64,000 bases of DNA from Angelakisella massiliensis. GTDB taxonomy: Bacteria; Bacillota; Clostridia; Oscillospirales; Ruminococcaceae. Positions 8,362-16,383 of this stretch are shown here, in pieces. Each line of letters begins with the position of its first letter. The stretch's first letter is position 1. Location of the stretch: assembly GCF_900104675.1 (NCBI RefSeq), contig NZ_LT629945.1, positions 587,511-651,510 on the forward strand, read 5' to 3'. The position numbers were made by a program, and so were the translations under genes. Below the pieces are notes generated by a model. The model saw nothing but the letters and a program-made list of their open reading frames with translations. It searched no databases and was not told the DNA's origin.

Positions 8362-9426
8362 ATGACATTTTATCAGGAGTTGCAGTTAAATCAGGCAGGT
8401 TCTAAAAACCTGTTGAAAAAGAGTGAAACACTAAAAGAAAAACTATATCATATGTGGGTATATCTGGTGAAGATAGCTGCTACAATGGCATTTTGTTTTT
8501 TCTTTGTTAGTATTTTCAGCATCCTATTTGGAAATGAGAACAGCATTGTAGGTGTAGTAGTCTTATTATGTCTCATGGTGTTTAGGAATGCGGATCTGGG
8601 GATCCACACCGGACAATCTACGATGCTTTTGGCTTTGTTCTTTGTAATTATGACTGTATGTCCGCATTTAGCAAATCAGTTTTCACCGGTATTGGGAATG
8701 CTGTTAAATATTGCGGCACTGGCTGTGTTGATTCTGTTCGGATGCCATAATCCATCCATGTTTAATCAATCTACATTGGTTCTTGGGTATCTGCTGCTAT
8801 ATGGTTATGATGTTACGGGAAAAAGCTATCAGATGCGATTAGTCGGAATGGCTTTAGGTGCAGCACTTACCTGCTTCGTATTTTATCGAAATCATAAAAA
8901 CAGAACTTATAAAAGAAATCTGAAAGATCTGATACAAGAATTTGATATCACTTCTTCCAGAACAAAATGGCAGATATGTCAGATTTTATGCGTACCGATT
9001 GTCCTTTGCATTGCAGAACTTTGTAATATGCCACGTGCAATGTGGGCTGGTATTGCGGCCATGTCCGTGATTTTGCCGTCTATGGAAGATATGCACTACA
9101 GAGTCCGTAAAAGGATTGTCGGAAATATTGCAGGTGTTATATGTTTTACAGTATTATATTTTCTGCTTCCTTCGTCAATCTATGCATATATAGGAATTCT
9201 TGGTGGAATCGGTGTAGGATTTTCAGCACAATATGGCTGGCAGGCAGTATTTAACACATTTGGTGCTTTAGCCATTGCTGCAGAGACATATGGACTACAA
9301 GGAGCGGTTAGTCTTAGAGTGAGTCAAAATGTTTTTGGTGTTGTGTTTGCTTTAGCATTTTGTGTTATATTTTATTGGTTTATGCCTAAAAAAAAGGAAA
9401 GTGAGGTGACCGTACATGCAGAGTGA
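8362..9426 (+). CDS. FUSC-family integral membrane protein
   Basis: This 354-aa protein has two repeated sets of hydrophobic helices (about residues 30-175 and 210-340) separated by a charged linker with FDITSSRTKWQ, the layout of fusaric-acid-resistance/aromatic-acid exporter (FUSC) proteins. ATG 8362 follows GGGAG. It lies downstream of the kinase remnant and overlaps the 5' end of a broken CDP-alcohol transferase gene by 11 bp. The AT-rich composition differs from the relaxase module to the right and suggests a separate origin. The transported substrate is unknown. Confidence 0.75.
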   Translation: MTFYQELQLNQAGSKNLLKKSETLKEKLYHMWVYLVKIAATMAFCFFFVSIFSILFGNENSIVGVVVLLCLMVFRNADLGIHTGQSTMLLALFFVIMTVCPHLANQFSPVLGMLLNIAALAVLILFGCHNPSMFNQSTLVLGYLLLYGYDVTGKSYQMRLVGMALGAALTCFVFYRNHKNRTYKRNLKDLIQEFDITSSRTKWQICQILCVPIVLCIAELCNMPRAMWAGIAAMSVILPSMEDMHYRVRKRIVGNIAGVICFTVLYFLLPSSIYAYIGILGGIGVGFSAQYGWQAVFNTFGALAIAAETYGLQGAVSLRVSQNVFGVVFALAFCVIFYWFMPKKKESEVTVHAE

Positions 9427-9560
9427 AGTGAATCAGAAAGAAAATTTGAATAGAATTATTACGGTTCCTAATCTTCTTTCTTTTTTCGGCTTTGTCTGAT
9501 TCCGGTAATTATATGGAGTTATTGTGTAAAGAAAAATCCTCGAATGAATGCAGGGAAGTG
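9416..9560 (+). pseudogene. CDP-alcohol phosphatidyltransferase (PgsA-like) remnant, frameshifted and truncated
   Basis: ATG 9416, overlapping the FUSC stop, begins MQSEVNQKENLNRIITVPN then LLSFF, and ends at TGA after 'GFV'. Shifting frame at the run of Ts near 9480 continues as RLCLIPVIIWSYCVKKNPRM, the recognisable N-terminus of phosphatidylglycerophosphate or cardiolipin synthases of the CDP-alcohol type. The sequence then breaks off near 9560, before the catalytic DG..AR motif. It is a dead gene, probably the partner of FUSC in the donor genome. Confidence 0.75.
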
Positions 9561-9662
9561 ACCGAAAAGTACCGCACAGGACGGAGTGCATATTTATGGC
9601 TCGGACAGTTGTTTATGAGATTGTTTGCAGGACTATTATAGCAGAAAGAAGAGGTGTTCGAT

Positions 9663-10652
9663 ATGTGTACAGCAGCAACTTACAAAACAAAAGATTTTTA
9701 TATGGGCAGAACGCTTGATTATGAATTTTCCTATGGGGAACAGATCACGATAACGCCAAGAAATTACGAATTTGATTTCCGGTTTGCCGGGAAGATAAAA
9801 AGCCATTATGCTTTGATCGGAATGGCATTTGTTGCAGGAGGTTATCCGCTTTATTATGATGCTGTTAATGAAAAAGGCCTTGGAATGGCAGGTCTTAATT
9901 TTGTCGGCAATGCGGCATATGAAGAAGCTTTGCCGGAAGATGAAACAGAAGTCAGCCAGGTGGCACAGTTCGAGTTCATCCCATGGATCCTTACACAGTG
10001 TGCTACTGTAGCAGAGGCGAGAGAGAAGCTGGCAGCAATGAGACTGACAGGCACAGCATTCAGTGAACAGCTGCCGACAGCACAGCTTCACTGGATCATT
10101 GCAGACAAAGACTCCTGTATCGTTGTTGAGTCTATGAAAGATGGGCTGCATGTATATGATAATCCGGTAGGAGTGCTTACCAATAATCCACCATTCCCGA
10201 GTCAGATGTTTGCACTGAATAATTATGCCGGAGTATCCAGAAAACAGCCGGAGAGTACTTTTGCAGGAGTATTACAGCTTGATGCATATAGCAGAGGAAT
10301 GGGTGGAATGGGAATACCTGGAGATCTTTCCAGCCAGTCAAGATTTGTGAAAGTTGCCTTTACAAAATTAAATTCGATCTCCGGTGAAGAAGAGGATGAG
10401 AGTGTAAGCCAGTTCTTCCATATCTTAGGATCCGTAGATCAGCAGCGTGGATGCTGTGAGGTGACAGAAGGCAAATATGAGATCACGATATACACGTCCT
10501 GTTGTAATACAGCAAAAGGTATTTATTATTATACGACTTATGATAATCATCAGATCACAGCGGTTGACATGCATGCGGAAAATCTGGATTCAGATCAGCT
10601 GATCTGTTATCCGCTTCTGTCCAAGGGCGAAGTCAGATGGCAGAATAAATAA
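9663..10652 (+). CDS. bsh: Choloylglycine hydrolase (bile salt hydrolase)
   Basis: This 329-aa Ntn-hydrolase has Cys2 directly after the initiator Met, as required for the autocatalytic nucleophile. Arg16 and Asp19 lie in GRTLDYE. The family blocks GLGMAGLNFVGNA (Asn substrate contact) and VLTNNPPFPSQ are present. The start is ATG 9663, since the in-frame ATG at 9654 would bury Cys2. The enzyme deconjugates glycine- or taurine-conjugated bile acids in the cytoplasm. Penicillin V acylases are close relatives, but the sequence looks like gut Lachnospiraceae bile salt hydrolases. It is complete and is located on element B. Confidence 0.9.
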   Translation: MCTAATYKTKDFYMGRTLDYEFSYGEQITITPRNYEFDFRFAGKIKSHYALIGMAFVAGGYPLYYDAVNEKGLGMAGLNFVGNAAYEEALPEDETEVSQVAQFEFIPWILTQCATVAEAREKLAAMRLTGTAFSEQLPTAQLHWIIADKDSCIVVESMKDGLHVYDNPVGVLTNNPPFPSQMFALNNYAGVSRKQPESTFAGVLQLDAYSRGMGGMGIPGDLSSQSRFVKVAFTKLNSISGEEEDESVSQFFHILGSVDQQRGCCEVTEGKYEITIYTSCCNTAKGIYYYTTYDNHQITAVDMHAENLDSDQLICYPLLSKGEVRWQNK

Positions 10653-10975
10653 TACGAAAATGCACGGAGAAAGCATAACGCAGAACAACAGGAGGACAAT
10701 ATCGAGATTGTATGGAATGCAGATGTTAGGTTGATAATTGTGCAAGCACCGCCTGCACAATTTGTGCAACAAAAAAGAGGAGCCAGTCCAGACTCCTCAA
10801 AGGTACGTTATTTCAAAAAGTTGCTCTTGTGTTCCAGCGCGTGCAGATTATGATAGTCCTCATAAATAAGTCAATTTTGCAGATAAAATTAGCAACTCAG
10901 GAAAAAATGATTTGCTTGGAGAAATCGAAACGATAAGCTGAGATAATGGTTTCTCTTCTTTAGTGAGCCTATGAA

Positions 10976-11149
10976 ATGACGAAATGTGGCTCGCCACATG
11001 GTGCTAACGCATACGACTGTTCTCCTCGTGGTGATGAATTGTTGAAGTTAAGTGAGCAAAAAGCAAAATCTGAACTTGTGAACTTAATTGCCAGTGCAGC
11101 AGGCGCATATACAGGGGCTGTTATCTCGCAAATATTCGATGCGGCGTAA
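10976..11149 (+). CDS. Small hypothetical ORF (57 aa)
   Basis: The ORF starts ATG 10976 and ends TAA 11149. The protein begins MTKCGSPHGANAYDCSPRG and ends with a moderately hydrophobic ASAAGAYTGAVISQIFDAA. No good ribosome binding site is visible, and no family is recognised. It lies alone in a 770-bp gap between the hydrolase and a cluster of hairpins. It could be the tail of a larger gene lost by recombination. Confidence 0.3.
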   Translation: MTKCGSPHGANAYDCSPRGDELLKLSEQKAKSELVNLIASAAGAYTGAVISQIFDAA

Positions 11150-11207
11150 GTAAAAAAGTTGGGCACGATCTTAACGAGCAATGCATGGCGGTACCCACTC
11201 ATGCAAA

Positions 11208-11352
11208 ATTTATAAGCCCCTGCCGCAGCAGGGGCTTATAAATCGCCTGTCTGGGATAAAATCCTCGAACCCCTTTGACACAGATTCCATCTGTGACTAT
11301 GCATCGCAAGCGATGCTAAAGGAGCACGGTCAGCCACGACCGTGCTCCTTTA
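11208..11352. terminator. Cluster of four perfect hairpins beyond the relaxase gene
   Basis: Perfect inverted repeats occur one after another: 11208-11223/11228-11243 (16-bp stem, 4-nt loop), ACAGAT-tcc-ATCTGT (11280-11294), GCATCGC-aa-GCGATGC (11301-11316) and 11317-11331/11338-11352 (15-bp stem). The two long ones suit bidirectional terminators between the cargo and the relaxase operon that ends at 11420. The rest of 10653-11419 shows no other gene I can support. Confidence 0.65.
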
Positions 11353-11419
11353 AATTTGTGCGGCTCTATGTCAATAGTTGGGATAGAGGTAAGCGCAAGA
11401 ATGTGGTAGCATATATATA

Positions 11420-13114
11420 TTATCGTTCCCAAGTGTCTCTGCTGTTCTTCTTGTTTTGCTTCTGCTGTGCCTGCTGTTTCTGACGCAGATGTTCACGGAT
11501 GGAGCGAGCTTCCGTTTCCTCATGAAGTATATCAGCAACATCCCGCTTGCTGTCGTACATCATCAAGTAATCGTACTTATCTCCGTAAGCAGACTGCACA
11601 CGGTCAACCACAGAGCGCTCCATTGCAGGACGCAGGTCGAGCCTTGCGTCCTGCAATTCGTCTGGGTCGAATTCTGCCGATTGCGTCTTCAAATCAGCAT
11701 ACTGCTGCAAAGCGTCGTTCAGCTCAGCCGTGTACTTTTCTTCCTGTTGCGACAGCTTTTTTAGTGCGGCTTCCATCGTGGAAATGTCCTTTTTCACAGC
11801 AGCGATACCGGCATCGTCACTGCATTCCAGCGAGTGCAGCAGCATATCCTTCTCGGATTTCAGCTCTTCCAATTCCTCGGTCAGCTCCGCAATATGGCGG
11901 GACAGTTCACACTGCTTCGGGATGAGATAGAGGGGTGTCTCCTTCTTTTGGGCAAGCAAAGACTTGCGTTCCTTGCCCTTGCCCCGAATCTCCTGAACCA
12001 GCTCGGTATAGCGCACCAGATTCGGCTGAACCGCGTGGATATAATCTTTCATGCGCTGCCTGCCCCGGCCGATATGCCGCAGCTGATAGCGGAAAACAAT
12101 CATATTTGCCCGCAGCTTTTCCATCGCCTCGGCAATAACCGGGAGGGTGTTCTTTACCGCCTGTGCCAGCTTCCTGACCGCAGCTTTCAGCTCCCGCAGC
12201 AAGGCATTGTCCGCCTTGATCTGCCGGTTGATCTCGCAGCGGTCAGCAATGATCCCTTTCCGCTCCAGCGCCCGTGCGGTCACTCCCTCATGGATGGTAG
12301 GCTGCTCATCCAGACCTCTGGCTGCGTTGCTGCGGTGGTCGATTCGCTCCGCCCGTCCGGCGCGCTCCAGATAGAGATTGGTCACATCCGCCCATGCAGC
12401 CCGCCATGTCACAAGTTGCTCCTCACTATTCCAACGTTCGGAGATGGGGTTCTGTCTGCCGTAGCGGGTGCTCTTCGGATGCTTGTCAGCCCGGATGAGT
12501 CCCTGCGCCTCGGCAGCAGACGGTGTCATATAGACCTTCTTTTTGCCGACCTTGTAGGGATATTGCTTCTCCCAGCCCTCGTTCTGCGCCGCCCGGAACT
12601 CGGCGGCGGTGAAGCCTCGTTCTTCACCGTTTCTCATACAGAGATATTCTTTTTCGGTCTTGTACTGCCAGCGTCCCTGCTCATCCAGCGGGCGCACCGT
12701 CAGGAGAATGTGGGCGTGGGGATTGTGACCGTCGGTGTCGTGGATGGCAGCGTCGGCGCACATTCCATCGGACACAAATTGCTCCCGGATAAAGTCTTGC
12801 AGCAGCTCGATCTGCTGTTCCCGGTTTAGCTCTATGGGCAGAGCCACAACAAACTCACGGGCAAGCCTGCTGTCTTTTGCTGTCTCTACTTCCTCCACGG
12901 CGTTCCACAGTTTTTCTCTGTCTTGCCATTCCTGTGGGGCATATTCCGGCAGAAACATCTGCTGCCAGACAAGCCCTTGTTTTTTCGTGTAGTCGTGCTG
13001 AATCCCGTCGTAATCGTTATACAGGCGGGAGCAGCTCAAATAGGCAGAAGCAGCTACTGCGGAGCGGCCTGCGCCCCGGCTGACCACCTTCGCTTCCAAA
13101 TGATAAATCGCCAT
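11420..13114 (-). CDS. MobA/MobL family (MOBQ) relaxase of element B
   Basis: This 564-aa protein begins MAIYHLEAKVVSRGAGRSAV. Tyr25 stands where RSF1010 MobA has its DNA-cleaving tyrosine. The metal-binding motif is H130-x2-H133-x-H135 (GHNPHAHILL). The C-terminal 300 residues are charged and coiled-coil-like. ATG 13114 has GAGGTG at a good distance; the longer upstream frame is non-coding and overlaps oriT. It nicks oriT and leads the strand into a conjugation channel supplied by another element. An RSF1010-type oriT lies 285 bp upstream. Confidence 0.92.
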   Translation of the reverse strand: MAIYHLEAKVVSRGAGRSAVAASAYLSCSRLYNDYDGIQHDYTKKQGLVWQQMFLPEYAPQEWQDREKLWNAVEEVETAKDSRLAREFVVALPIELNREQQIELLQDFIREQFVSDGMCADAAIHDTDGHNPHAHILLTVRPLDEQGRWQYKTEKEYLCMRNGEERGFTAAEFRAAQNEGWEKQYPYKVGKKKVYMTPSAAEAQGLIRADKHPKSTRYGRQNPISERWNSEEQLVTWRAAWADVTNLYLERAGRAERIDHRSNAARGLDEQPTIHEGVTARALERKGIIADRCEINRQIKADNALLRELKAAVRKLAQAVKNTLPVIAEAMEKLRANMIVFRYQLRHIGRGRQRMKDYIHAVQPNLVRYTELVQEIRGKGKERKSLLAQKKETPLYLIPKQCELSRHIAELTEELEELKSEKDMLLHSLECSDDAGIAAVKKDISTMEAALKKLSQQEEKYTAELNDALQQYADLKTQSAEFDPDELQDARLDLRPAMERSVVDRVQSAYGDKYDYLMMYDSKRDVADILHEETEARSIREHLRQKQQAQQKQNKKNSRDTWER

Positions 13115-13341
13115 ATCTTCTTCACCTCGTTCTTCCTTTTTCTGTTTCTCTTTCGCAAAAGAGAAAATGCCCCGAAGATGAGCTTCGGGCATAGCCGCAA
13201 ACAAAGCTGCCGGTGGCAGGTTTGTGCGGGCAGGGTGCAAGCTGTTTCCAAAGCAGAAACAACTGCGACCTGCGCAGACGATGACAGCAGCACCCTGCAA
13301 GTGCTGTGGCATTGTCTGGAGGCTGCCGCAGCAGCCGCATC

Positions 13342-13410
13342 CGCCTCGCAGAGCGCACGATTTCCGCAGGAAATACCACTGCCCTTTAGGGTGGTGAGTA
13401 AGTGCGCCCT
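13342..13410 (+). other. oriT of element B (RSF1010/pGO1 type)
   Basis: TAAGTGCGCCCT (13399-13410) followed by TACGGGA matches the nick region known for MOBQ oriTs such as RSF1010, pSC101 and pGO1. Just upstream is a small inverted repeat (CACTGCCC-ttta-GGGTGGTG). CGCCTCGCAGAGCGCACGA (13342-13360) recurs exactly in front of element E's oriT (55181-55199). It lies between the relaxase and DUF3847 genes. Confidence 0.85.
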
Positions 13411-13461
13411 TACGGGAGGAAAAGAGGAGGCCCCCGGTTTCCCGGAGACCTCCCAGCGGAT

Positions 13462-13668
13462 TCAATTGTGCTGCGGCAGCTTCTGCATCAGGTAATCCTC
13501 CAGCGCAGACAGCTCCATCGTCCGCACCTCCGGCAGCACTTTCTCCAAGATTGCACCCTCCTGAATGAGCCTACGGGTACGGACCTTGCGTTCCTTGACC
13601 CGGTTCCGTGCCTGCGCTTCCTCCAAGCGGTGCTGTGCTTGCAACAGTTTCTTCTCTGCCTCTGTCAT
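13462..13668 (-). CDS. DUF3847-type small mobilization accessory protein
   Basis: This 68-aa charged, helical protein starts MTEAEKKLLQAQHRLEEAQA. The block RTRRLIQEGAILEKVLPEV matches the HRLITRGAAVESVAPEV block of the equivalent proteins next to the relaxases of elements C and E. Shortened relative to those (about 97-105 aa), it keeps the coiled coil and C-terminal motif. Its constant association with MobA/MobL and oriT suggests a relaxosome DNA-binding partner. That role is inferred from position only. Confidence 0.7.
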   Translation of the reverse strand: MTEAEKKLLQAQHRLEEAQARNRVKERKVRTRRLIQEGAILEKVLPEVRTMELSALEDYLMQKLPQHN

Positions 13669-13680
13669 AAAAATCCCTCC

Positions 13681-13896
13681 TCACTTTCTCCGTTGCCAAA
13701 CGATTTCGTACCCCAGCGCATCGGCAAGCTGGACGGCTTCAACATAGCGCAGGGACTCCCGTTGGAGCTTATTGGACAGGTTAGATACGCTGTCAGACCA
13801 GCCGTGTTCGTCATGCAGCAGATCGACCACCTCCTGCATGGTCATGCCCTGACGGACGATGTACGACTTGATTTCATTTCTCAGATTGGATTTCAT
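13681..13896 (-). CDS. Small helix-turn-helix-like protein
   Basis: The 71-aa protein MKSNLRNEIKSYIVRQGMTM...NLSNKLQRESLRYVEAVQLADALGYEIVW has the helical spacing of a small XRE/DUF6471-like DNA-binding domain. ATG 13896 is chosen because a longer frame upstream lacks homology. TAAAAAG-type sequence precedes it weakly. It ends 12 bp before the DUF3847 start, so the two are probably co-transcribed with the relaxase. It may regulate the mob operon, perhaps through the GTGTACG repeats upstream. Confidence 0.6.
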   Translation of the reverse strand: MKSNLRNEIKSYIVRQGMTMQEVVDLLHDEHGWSDSVSNLSNKLQRESLRYVEAVQLADALGYEIVWQRRK

Positions 13897-14204
13897 CAAC
13901 TTTTTACCTCCATATTTTCGTGATATTGGTTTTTGAGTAAGTGAACTGTGTACGCTTTGCGGTGAAAAATCTGCCGTTCCGCAAATCCACTCAGATTTCC
14001 GTCCGTGATGCCCTGTACACAGCAGCACCCTATCGGCTTCATCGTTCTGTGTGAGAACATACAGAACGGCAGGATATGCCGCAATCCGGAGCAGCGGATT
14101 CACGCTTCGGTAAATCACCTGATGGTGCAGTGCGTTCGACCTACGACAAAAATCTTTACGGATTTCACAAGCATTGATTTTGAAGCCGTTAAAATAGGCT
14201 GTCC

Positions 14205-14387
14205 GTGTACGGCTCGGTACGGCATAGACGGCTTGTGTACGCTGCTGTACGCCGGTTTTGTGTACCGAACGCCGATTCAGCGGCAGATTTTACACGATGC
14301 TGTGAATTGCTTCACCAAAGGCACAAGCAAAACCGTATTTTGCGGATGAAGTTGAAAAATGCCGTACAGAGTGTACGGCGTGTACGG
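14205..14387. repeat. GTGTACG repeat cluster between helicase and mob genes of B
   Basis: GTGTACG or close forms occur at 14205, 14235, 14245 (CTGTACG), 14260 (GTGTACCG), 14362 (CCGTACAG), 14371 and 14380, with another at 13948. The region 13897-14412 has no supported gene. Such short repeats next to a helicase/primase pair could be a replication origin or the operator of the neighbouring HTH protein. Confidence 0.55.
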
Positions 14388-14412
14388 CAATTTTGAAGTC
14401 CGGTTCTCATTT

Positions 14413-15714
14413 TTAATACGGCAGTGGGTTGACCACTTCAATGCCCATAAAACCGCGCACCCGCTTGCCACCGACATGGACATTGTTGGTGGCCTCTACA
14501 TTGTAAAGGCGCTCGTTCTGCGCCAGTTCCGAGCTGAGACGATTTGCAGACATGGGCTTTTGCGCATTGTCCTCGCACCAGCGCTGATACGCCTCATACA
14601 GTGCCTTGGAGCTGGCTTCACTGTCGGCCTTGAAGCGGATATAGCCCTCAGATTGCAGAAACTCGATCACATTGTTGCTGCTGCGCTTGACCGTCTCCAT
14701 ATTCTCTCTGGCCTTGCCGGAAATGCTGAACTGATAGTTGTTCCCAATCAACCGATGCAGACCATCCAGACACCAGAGGAAGATGCCCTCCTTCTCCCGC
14801 AGCAGCTTATCCACCAGAAACGGATCATCCACTCGGCCAGCGGGCCGGTCTTTGGTGGTCAGCACGATCTGGCGGCGAAAGAAGCCGTCGGACTTGTCGT
14901 GCAGGGCGGTGAGCGCACCGTTTCCGAAGCAGAGAAAACGCACATAGAGCTGGCTCTGATAGCTCTGGACGCCTTTGCGCTCCATGTCCATCTTGCACTC
15001 AGAGGTCACGATGGATTTGATATAATTGGTCTTGGGCAGGGCGCTCATATCCATATCGTCATCCACCATCAGGAGCTTGTTTTCCAAGTCTGCACGGCTG
15101 AACCGGTTGCTCTCCACCTTCTGGATGCTGGTGGTGTTCATGCTGTCGCCCAGCAGGGAGCGTATGACCAGACCGATGCGGCTTTTGCCCTCGCCGCCCT
15201 TGCCGATGAGCATGAGCATTTTTTGCCCCTTGGTGGTAGGCAGCAGGCAGTAACCGAGAAATTCCTGCAAGGTTGGAATGTCCTCCGGTTGCAGCAGCTC
15301 TGATAGGAATTGCAGCCACTTTTTCGGAGTGGGTGCGTCAGGGTTGTAGGCGACCGTCAGCCGGTTGTTGCAGTAGCTCTTATCGGCGGTAAAGCTACCG
15401 TTCATAAAATACGTCCCGTTGGCAACGTGGATGCGGTCCGTCTCAATGGGCAGCGGCGGTGAATACGCTTGCAGCTTGATGCTGGCAAGCAGATTTGTCA
15501 CAACTTTGGACAGTCCGGAGGTCAGCACACCGGAGATTTCCTCCAGAATGAGATTGCCGATCTGCCCCTCATCCTCGATCAGTCCGTCCACGGTGAAAAG
15601 CCGCCCACGCACACATTTCATGGGGTGTTTCTCCAAAAACTGCTGGCAGAACAGCACCTCGTTGATGTGCCTGCCGTCGTACCACTCAGGCCACGTCTGC
15701 GGTGTCATATCCAT
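14413..15714 (-). CDS. Superfamily 3 / D5-type helicase (phage/plasmid primase C-terminal type)
   Basis: This 433-aa protein has the D5 N-terminal-like region (about 60-170), a Walker A motif GKGGEGKS (about residues 192-199), an acidic Walker B (LLMVDDDMD, about 235-243) and a C-terminal winged-helix region. Members unwind DNA at phage and plasmid origins. Its start overlaps the upstream primase stop by 29 bp, so the two are translated together as a split primase-helicase. It suggests that element B can replicate as a circle. The repeats just beyond its stop codon are a candidate origin. Confidence 0.85.
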   Translation of the reverse strand: MDMTPQTWPEWYDGRHINEVLFCQQFLEKHPMKCVRGRLFTVDGLIEDEGQIGNLILEEISGVLTSGLSKVVTNLLASIKLQAYSPPLPIETDRIHVANGTYFMNGSFTADKSYCNNRLTVAYNPDAPTPKKWLQFLSELLQPEDIPTLQEFLGYCLLPTTKGQKMLMLIGKGGEGKSRIGLVIRSLLGDSMNTTSIQKVESNRFSRADLENKLLMVDDDMDMSALPKTNYIKSIVTSECKMDMERKGVQSYQSQLYVRFLCFGNGALTALHDKSDGFFRRQIVLTTKDRPAGRVDDPFLVDKLLREKEGIFLWCLDGLHRLIGNNYQFSISGKARENMETVKRSSNNVIEFLQSEGYIRFKADSEASSKALYEAYQRWCEDNAQKPMSANRLSSELAQNERLYNVEATNNVHVGGKRVRGFMGIEVVNPLPY

Positions 15715-16315
15715 CTTCCAATTCCTCCTTGTGAATTTTCTCTAACCTCCGTCGCAGCCCGTCCAGCTTTTCGTCCGCCATCTGCTGCTGAATTACTTCG
15801 GCACGTTCGTGGGAATCCCCGGCGCACAGAATATCTAAGTAATATTCCGTTTCATCGAGCTTGTGACAGGCTTCCACGAACCGTGCGGGAACAGGCTCGT
15901 CAGGAGATTGCGGCGCATACCGCACCTTCCAGTTCCGCAGCACACGGGCGTAATCGGACAGAACAGAAAAGCACAGCCGCTCGTTTTCCATGAGCTGCTG
16001 TGCTTCTGTTCGGATGCGTTTTGCGTGGAGCGCCGCTGCGCTGGGCGGCTTGTCCGGGCTGAGATGAAAATCTGCCATCAGCTTCCGTGCCGCATCATAG
16101 GGCGAAAGCTGAAACAGTCTGCCCACAAAGTCGATCACATCCCCGTGCTCCCCGCAGGCGAAGCAATAATAATGATCGTCGGCCACATACAGGCTGGGGT
16201 TCCGGTCGTTGTGAAAGGGGCAAAGTGCTTTGCCGTATCGGTTCACATCGATCCCGTACAGCTCTGCCGCCTCCCGCAGATTGACATTTTCTTTTACGAT
16301 TTCAAAAATACGCAT
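15686..16315 (-). CDS. CHC2 zinc-finger DNA primase-like protein
   Basis: This 209-aa protein has a CHC2 zinc finger near the N-terminus: CPFHND (about 33-38) and CFACGEHGDVIDF (about 53-65), giving the Cys-His-Cys-Cys ligands seen in DnaG. No TOPRIM catalytic domain follows; the rest is helical. ATG 16315 is preceded by GGAGGTATC, and an upstream ATG adds unrelated residues. It is paired with the helicase by overlap. Element C has the same arrangement (33014-33754), so a shared replication module is likely. Confidence 0.82.
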   Translation of the reverse strand: MRIFEIVKENVNLREAAELYGIDVNRYGKALCPFHNDRNPSLYVADDHYYCFACGEHGDVIDFVGRLFQLSPYDAARKLMADFHLSPDKPPSAAALHAKRIRTEAQQLMENERLCFSVLSDYARVLRNWKVRYAPQSPDEPVPARFVEACHKLDETEYYLDILCAGDSHERAEVIQQQMADEKLDGLRRRLEKIHKEELEDGYDTADVA

Positions 16316-16383
16316 GATACCTCCATTTCTGCGCAAAAACGGCGGCCTGCCCAATCTGGGGCAAGCCGCCGTCTGCGTCTATT

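Noticed and set aside
10969..11202. Minus-strand 77-codon open frame
   Set aside because: No ribosome binding site, no family and poor composition. The plus-strand 57-codon frame is a slightly better candidate.
11467..12829. Plus-strand open frames opposite the element B relaxase (up to 331 codons)
   Set aside because: They are antisense to a clear relaxase and have leucine/proline-rich low-quality sequence typical of shadow frames.
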